NCBI GenBank assembly: GCA_003241895.1
Contig: QBLY01000009.1
Location: 29,893-93,892 of the forward strand
Origin: Lysobacteraceae bacterium
GTDB taxonomy: Bacteria; Pseudomonadota; Gammaproteobacteria; Xanthomonadales; Xanthomonadaceae
DNA length: 64,000 nt
Reading direction: 5' to 3'
A program made the translations under genes and the position numbers. The notes below the pieces were generated by a model that had not been told where the DNA came from, searched no databases, and saw nothing but the letters and a program-made list of their open reading frames with translations. Below, piece by piece: positions 59,029 to 64,000 of this stretch (position 1 is its first letter; each line of letters opens with the position of its first letter).

Positions 59029-60918
59029 ATGACAACCGCGAACCATGATGGCGCCGCTGCGCCGCGCCGCTGGCCCCTGGTCATCGGCGCCATCGGCGTG
59101 GTGTTCGGCGACATCGGCACCAGCCCGCTGTACACGCTCAAGGAAGCGTTCGGCCCGCACTACGGGCTGCAAGCCGACGCGACCAACGTGCTGGGCGTGC
59201 TGTCGCTGATCCTGTGGTCGCTGGTGCTGGTGGTGACCTTCAAGTACGTCACCGTGCTGATGCGCGCCGACAACCGCGGCGAAGGCGGCATCCTTGCGCT
59301 GACGGCGCTGGTGCAGCGCAGCCTGCCGGTTTCCGCGCCGCTGTCGTACACGGTGGGCATCCTGGGCATCTTCGGCACGGCGCTGTTCTTTGGCGACGGC
59401 GTGATCACGCCGGCCATCTCGGTGCTGTCGGCGGTGGAGGGCCTGGAGGTGGCGGCCCCCGACCTGGAACGCTTCGTGCTGCCGATCACGCTGGCCGTGC
59501 TGGTGCTGCTGTTCTCGATGCAAAAACACGGCACCGAGAAAGTGGGTCGCGTGTTCGGGCCGATCATGGTGCTGTGGTTTGGCGTGCTGGCCCTGCTGGG
59601 CGTGGTGGAGATCGTGCGGTATCCGGCCGTGCTGGAGGCGGTGAATCCGGTCTGGGCGTTTCGTTTCTTCCTGGCCCACGGCGTGCTGGCCTGGCTGGCG
59701 CTGGGCGCAGTGGTGCTGGCGATCACCGGCGGCGAGGCGCTTTATGCCGACATGGGCCACTTCGGGCGCATTCCCATCCGCATCGCCTGGCTGGGTTTCG
59801 CGCTGCCGGCGCTGCTGCTGAACTACTTCGGCCAGGGCGCCTTCATCCTGTCGCATCCGGGCGACGTGGCCAGTCCGTTCTACGAACTGGTGCCGGGCTG
59901 GGCGTTGTTCCCGATGATCGTGCTGGCCACGCTGGCGACGGTGATCGCTTCGCAGGCGCTGATCACGGGCACGTTCTCGGTGGTGCGCCAGGCGATCCAG
60001 CTGGGCTACCTGCCGCGCATGCTCATCGTGCACACCTCCGACCGCACCGAGGGGCAGATCTTCATCCCGCTGGTGAACAAGGTGATGCTGCTGTCGGTGA
60101 TCGCGGTGGTGCTGGGCTTTGGCAGTTCCAGCAACCTGGCGATCGCCTACGGCGTGTCGGTCACCGGCACGATGCTGATCAGCACGGTGCTGCTGGTGAT
60201 CCTGGCGCGGGTGCGCTGGCGCCTGCCGGCCTGGAAGGTGCTGCCCTTGGCGGCGCTGTTCATCGCGGTGGAGGCGGCGTTTTTCTCGGCCAACGTGGTC
60301 AAGTTCATCGAAGGCGCGTGGTTCCCGCTGGCGCTGGGCGTGGTGGCCTTCGCGATGATGCGCAGCTGGCGCCGGGGCCGTGAGCTGGTGCGCATGCAGA
60401 TGAACCGCGACAGCCTGCGCATCGAGCATTTCGTCGGCAACCTGATGGCCCATCCGCCGGTGCGGGTGCCCGGCACGGCGGTGTTCCTGACGCCGTCCAA
60501 CCAGTTCATGCCGCCGGCGATGCTGCACAACCTCAAGCACAACAAGGTGCTGCACGACCGCAACGTGCTGCTGAGCGTGGAGATACTGGGCGTACCCCGG
60601 GCAGAAGCCGCCGAACGCGTGGTGCATGCCGACCTGGGCCACGGCTTCAGCCGCCTGACGCTGCGTTTCGGCTACCTCGAGGATCCCGACGTGCCGCGGG
60701 CGCTCAAGCAGTGGGACATCCCGGGGCCGGCCTTCGAGCCGATGGAGACTACGTACTTCGCCAGCCGCGAGTCGCTCAGTGCGCGGCCGGGGCAGGGCAT
60801 GGCGCTGTGGCGCGACAAGCTGTTCCTCTTCATGTCGCGCAACGCCACGCCGGCCACCGAGTTCTTCCACATCCCCGGCAACCGGCTGGTTGAACTCGGC
60901 ACCCAAGTGGTTATCTGA
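59029..60918 (+). CDS. kup: Low-affinity potassium transporter Kup (629 aa)
   Basis: KUP/HAK/KT family K+:H+ symporter of the inner membrane. Twelve hydrophobic segments, starting [27 protein letters not shown], with [20 protein letters not shown] (signature) and a soluble C-terminal domain of about 175 residues ([35 protein letters not shown] region). Its position between ruvA and ruvB is a Xanthomonadaceae trait. It starts 28 bases after ruvA and may share its transcript. Confidence 0.96.
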   Translation: MTTANHDGAAAPRRWPLVIGAIGVVFGDIGTSPLYTLKEAFGPHYGLQADATNVLGVLSLILWSLVLVVTFKYVTVLMRADNRGEGGILALTALVQRSLPVSAPLSYTVGILGIFGTALFFGDGVITPAISVLSAVEGLEVAAPDLERFVLPITLAVLVLLFSMQKHGTEKVGRVFGPIMVLWFGVLALLGVVEIVRYPAVLEAVNPVWAFRFFLAHGVLAWLALGAVVLAITGGEALYADMGHFGRIPIRIAWLGFALPALLLNYFGQGAFILSHPGDVASPFYELVPGWALFPMIVLATLATVIASQALITGTFSVVRQAIQLGYLPRMLIVHTSDRTEGQIFIPLVNKVMLLSVIAVVLGFGSSSNLAIAYGVSVTGTMLISTVLLVILARVRWRLPAWKVLPLAALFIAVEAAFFSANVVKFIEGAWFPLALGVVAFAMMRSWRRGRELVRMQMNRDSLRIEHFVGNLMAHPPVRVPGTAVFLTPSNQFMPPAMLHNLKHNKVLHDRNVLLSVEILGVPRAEAAERVVHADLGHGFSRLTLRFGYLEDPDVPRALKQWDIPGPAFEPMETTYFASRESLSARPGQGMALWRDKLFLFMSRNATPATEFFHIPGNRLVELGTQVVI

Positions 60919-61024
60919 AGCGGCCGCCGCCGGGCAGGTGCTTGGCGCTGCGCCACGGGCCCCGGCGGCATGTCCGGGCTGCGCAAGGGGAGGGAAAGGC
61001 ATATTCCCTGCCATAATCGCGGCC

Positions 61025-62053
61025 ATGGAAGAGACCCGCGTCATCGCCCCCGGTGCCACCCGCGAAGACGACCTGGCCGAGGCCAGCATCCGGCCCAAGC
61101 GGCTGGACGACTACCTGGGCCAGCAGGCCGTCCGCGAACAGCTCAAGATCGCCATCGAGGCCGCCAAGGGCCGCGGCGAAGCCATGGACCACGTGCTCAT
61201 CTTCGGGCCGCCGGGCCTGGGCAAGACCACGCTGAGCCACGTGATCGCCAACGAGCTGGGCGTCAACCTGCGCACCACGTCGGGCCCCGTGATCGAGCGC
61301 GCCGGCGACCTGGCCGCCCTGCTGACCAACCTGCAGGCGCACGACGTGCTGTTCGTGGATGAAATCCACCGCCTGTCGCCCGTGGTCGAGGAAGTGCTGT
61401 ACCCGGCGATGGAGGATTTCCAGATCGACATCATGATCGGCGAGGGCCCCGCGGCCCGTTCGATCAAGCTCGACCTGCCCCCGTTCACCCTGATCGGCGC
61501 CACCACCCGCGCCGGCCTGCTCACGGCCCCCCTGCGCGACCGGTTCGGCATCGTCCAGCGGCTGGAGTTCTACAGCCCCGAGGAACTGACCCGCATCGTC
61601 CGGCGCTCGGCCACCATCCTGGGCATCGAATGCGCCCCGGACGGCGCCGGCGAGATCGCCCGCCGCGCCCGCGGAACCCCGCGCATCGCCAACCGCCTGC
61701 TGCGGCGCGTGCGCGACTTCGCCCAGGTGCGCGCCAACGGCATCATCACCCGCACCGTGGCCGACGACGCCCTGGCCATGCTCAAGGTGGATGCGGAGGG
61801 CTTCGACCCGCTGGACCGCCGCATGCTGGGCATGATCATCGAGAACTTCCAGGGCGGGCCGGTGGGCGTGGAGTCCCTGGCCGCCGCCCTGAGCGAGGAG
61901 CGCGGCACGCTCGAGGACGTCATCGAGCCCTACCTCATCCAGCAGGGCTACCTGGTGCGCAGCGCCCGCGGCCGCATGGTCACCCACAAGGCCTACACCC
62001 ACCTGGGCCTGAAGCCACCGGCCGGGGCGTTTTCAGGCTCACTCCTGCCGTGA
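61025..62053 (+). CDS. ruvB: Holliday junction branch-migration ATPase RuvB (342 aa)
   Basis: AAA+ motor of the RuvAB complex. [26 protein letters not shown], Walker A GPPGLGKT (about residues 63-70), Walker B FVDEIHRL, sensor [10 protein letters not shown], and the arginine finger in PLRDRFGI, followed by the winged-helix domain ([20 protein letters not shown]). Length is normal. The start ATG 61025 has only a weak ribosome-binding site. It overlaps ybgC by four bases (GTGA). Confidence 0.98.
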   Translation: MEETRVIAPGATREDDLAEASIRPKRLDDYLGQQAVREQLKIAIEAAKGRGEAMDHVLIFGPPGLGKTTLSHVIANELGVNLRTTSGPVIERAGDLAALLTNLQAHDVLFVDEIHRLSPVVEEVLYPAMEDFQIDIMIGEGPAARSIKLDLPPFTLIGATTRAGLLTAPLRDRFGIVQRLEFYSPEELTRIVRRSATILGIECAPDGAGEIARRARGTPRIANRLLRRVRDFAQVRANGIITRTVADDALAMLKVDAEGFDPLDRRMLGMIIENFQGGPVGVESLAAALSEERGTLEDVIEPYLIQQGYLVRSARGRMVTHKAYTHLGLKPPAGAFSGSLLP

Positions 62054-62493
62054 ACGATGCGGGCGCAACCCCGGGCTCGGCGGGCACCAGCAAAATCCGC
62101 CCCGTTCCGTTCAGCTTCGGGATAAGGGTTTACTGGGAGGATACGGATGCGGGTGGGGTGGTTTACCACGCCAGCTATGTCCGGTTTCTTGAGCGCGCGC
62201 GCACCGAGTGGCTGCGCGCCCTGGGATTCGGGCAGCAGGAACTGCGCGAAAGCGAGGACCTGGTGCTGGTGGTCCGCGACATGGCCATCGATTTCCACAA
62301 ACCCGCCCGGTTGGATGACGAACTGCAGGTCAGCGTCGTCCTGGCCGAGCGGCGCAGCGCCAGCCTGCTGATCACGCAGGAGATATACCGGGGCGACCAG
62401 GTCCTGGTCCGCGCGAAGGTTCGCGTGGCCTGCCTGGTGGCCAGCAGTTTCCGACCGCGGCCGCTGCCCCAGTGGCTGGCCGGCGGGCAATGA
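62050..62493 (+). CDS. ybgC: Tol-Pal-associated acyl-CoA thioesterase YbgC (147 aa, GTG start)
   Basis: Hot-dog fold thioesterase. [39 protein letters not shown] contains the catalytic Asp (EDTDAGG) and the family signature. ybgC heads the tol-pal operon in many proteobacteria, probably linked to phospholipid metabolism at the division site. The GTG at 62050 overlaps the ruvB stop; the extra 20 N-terminal residues before the fold are low-complexity. Confidence 0.95.
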   Translation: MNDAGATPGSAGTSKIRPVPFSFGIRVYWEDTDAGGVVYHASYVRFLERARTEWLRALGFGQQELRESEDLVLVVRDMAIDFHKPARLDDELQVSVVLAERRSASLLITQEIYRGDQVLVRAKVRVACLVASSFRPRPLPQWLAGGQ

Positions 62494-62533
62494 GCGCCAC
62501 CGACAACAACAAGATCGCCGGAGTCCCGAATCC

Positions 62534-63307
62534 ATGCTCGACCTCAACGCCCTGATCCTCGCCGCCGCACCGGTGTCCGAACTGCCCATCGAGGCCATCC
62601 CGGCCGCGGCCGACGCCGTCGCGGCAGCCGGCAGCAGCCTGAACTACTTCCAGCTGATGCTGCACGCCAGCCTGCCGGTGCAGTTCATCGTGCTGCTGCT
62701 GATCATCGGGTCGGTGCTCAGTTGGGTGATCATCTTCCGCAAGAACCGCATCTACAGCCACGCCATGCGCGACGCCGACGAGTTCGAAGGCCGCTTCTGG
62801 TCCGGCGTGGACCTGACCCAGCTCTACCGCTCGGCCACCGATCGCAACCGCGTGGTGTCGGGCCTGGAGGCCATCTTCGAAGGCGGCTTCCGCGAATACG
62901 CCCGCCTGCGGCAGAAGAAGGGCCTGGATTCGCGCACCCAGCTTGAAGGCGCCCAGCGCGCCATGCGCGCCACCTTCGCCCGCGAAGTGGACCGGCTGGA
63001 AGAAAACCTCGAACTGCTGGCCAACATCGGTTCCACCGCGCCGTACGTGGGCCTGGTGGGCACGGTGTTCGGCATCATGGTGACCATGCACGGCCTGTCC
63101 ACCCAGGAAACCGCCAGCATCGCCGCCGTGGCGCCGGGCATTTCCGAGGCGCTGTTCGCCACCGCCATCGGCCTGTTCGTGGCCATCCCGGCGGTCTGGG
63201 CCTACAACCGCTTCGCCACCAAGGTCGAACGGCTTTCGGTGCGCTACGAAAGCTTCGCCGAGGAGTTCTCCTCGATCCTGCAGCGGCAGTCCCACGTCGA
63301 GGAGTAA
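62534..63307 (+). CDS. tolQ: Tol-Pal motor subunit TolQ (257 aa)
   Basis: Inner-membrane proton-channel subunit (MotA/TolQ/ExbB family). Three TM helices: the first near residues 45-70 (FIVLLLIIGSVLSWVIIF), a long cytoplasmic loop (EGRFWSGVDLTQLYRSATDRN), then NIGSTAPYVGLVGTVFGIMV and ISEALFATAIGLFVAIPAVWAYNRF. GGAG precedes ATG 62534. Acts with TolR to energise TolA for outer-membrane constriction. Confidence 0.98.
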   Translation: MLDLNALILAAAPVSELPIEAIPAAADAVAAAGSSLNYFQLMLHASLPVQFIVLLLIIGSVLSWVIIFRKNRIYSHAMRDADEFEGRFWSGVDLTQLYRSATDRNRVVSGLEAIFEGGFREYARLRQKKGLDSRTQLEGAQRAMRATFAREVDRLEENLELLANIGSTAPYVGLVGTVFGIMVTMHGLSTQETASIAAVAPGISEALFATAIGLFVAIPAVWAYNRFATKVERLSVRYESFAEEFSSILQRQSHVEE

Positions 63308-63351
63308 GCGGCCAACCCCGTTTCCTTCGACCACACGTTGAGAACTGACGC

Positions 63352-63781
<430 letters not shown>

Positions 63782-63792
<11 letters not shown>

Positions 63793-64000
63793 CACCCTTC
63801 CAACGCGCGACGGCGACGAGGGCCTGCTGCGGCCGGTGCTGATGGCGCTGGGGCTGCACGCGGCCCTGGTCATGATCCTGTTGCTGGCCGGCTGGTGGCA
63901 GCCGGCGCCCCAGGTCGTATCCGTGGCTGGCCCGGTGGTGGAGGCCTCGCTGGTGGTGTCGCCCGCCGCCATCAGCGCCGCCGAGAAGGCGATGGAGGAC
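63782..64000 (+). CDS. tolA: TolA, N-terminal part only (73 codons, runs off the window)
   Basis: The frame opens with ATG 63782 (MHPDTLPTRDGDEGLLRPV), then the TM anchor LMALGLHAALVMILLLAGWW, followed by PAPQVV... and the first residues of the periplasmic part. TolA links the TolQR motor to Pal and the outer membrane. The window ends at codon 73 before the long helical domain. It overlaps tolR by 11 bases, so it is coupled to it. Confidence 0.93.

Overview
The window is 64 kb of GC-rich chromosome from a gammaproteobacterium, almost certainly in the family Xanthomonadaceae/Lysobacteraceae (relatives: Xanthomonas, Stenotrophomonas, Lysobacter, Luteimonas). The reasons are the backbone order ftsA-ftsZ-lpxC-DUF721-M23 peptidase-secA-Nudix/ThiE-coaE-pilD-pilC-pilB ... 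pilA-pilR-pilS-sucC-sucD, kup lying between ruvA and ruvB ahead of ybgC-tolQRA, DUF3011 secreted proteins, and a fused glucosylglycerol-phosphate synthase/phosphatase beside a YcaD-type exporter. I cannot name the genus. No rRNA, tRNA, CRISPR array, insertion sequence, integrase or origin was seen.

Layout. 1-8.5 kb: division and envelope core (ftsA end, ftsZ, lpxC), a DciA-like DUF721 gene divergent from an M23 peptidase, secA, a Nudix-ThiE fusion and coaE. 8.5-24.9 kb: the type IV pilus locus. pilD-pilC-pilB and pilA-pilR-pilS are split by about 8 kb of more AT-rich, variable genes: a polyprenyl-phosphate-type GT2, two methyltransferases, a UPF0104/flippase-like membrane protein, a sugar epimerase, a GT4, a DegT aminotransferase remnant, a second pilin, and a GT-C-like membrane protein with a TPR-like tail lying between the two pilins. 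I read this as a pilin (or surface glycan) glycosylation island. The major pilin has a clear sigma-54 promoter and an upstream palindrome; a second sigma-54-like site precedes the GT2 gene.

25-37 kb: sucCD, an AT3-SGNH acyltransferase of foreign look, nadE, bamD divergent from rluD-pgeF, a TPR protein, and clpB with a sigma-32 promoter. 37-54 kb: a TonB-dependent receptor divergent from a photolyase/cryptochrome, a Kef/YbaL-type antiporter, a YheS-type ABC-F ATPase, an unusual GGDEF-histidine kinase hybrid, two DUF3011 paralogues, a small DUF3096 membrane protein, and the glucosylglycerol (compatible solute) operon. 54-64 kb: aspS, a GNAT gene with an apparent CTG start, a lipase-like hydrolase, yebC-ruvC-ruvA-kup-ruvB-ybgC-tolQ-tolR and the start of tolA, tightly packed with repeated 4-bp start/stop overlaps.

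Main points of interest: the pilin glycosylation island with its paired pilins and possible shared RpoN control; the GGDEF/kinase hybrid; the epimerase whose catalytic Tyr position is His; the CTG-started GNAT in frame after the aspS stop; the CATG that serves both divergent starts of dciA and the M23 peptidase gene; and the hairpin just upstream of secA. Homology calls come from recognising sequence motifs by eye, not from a database search.
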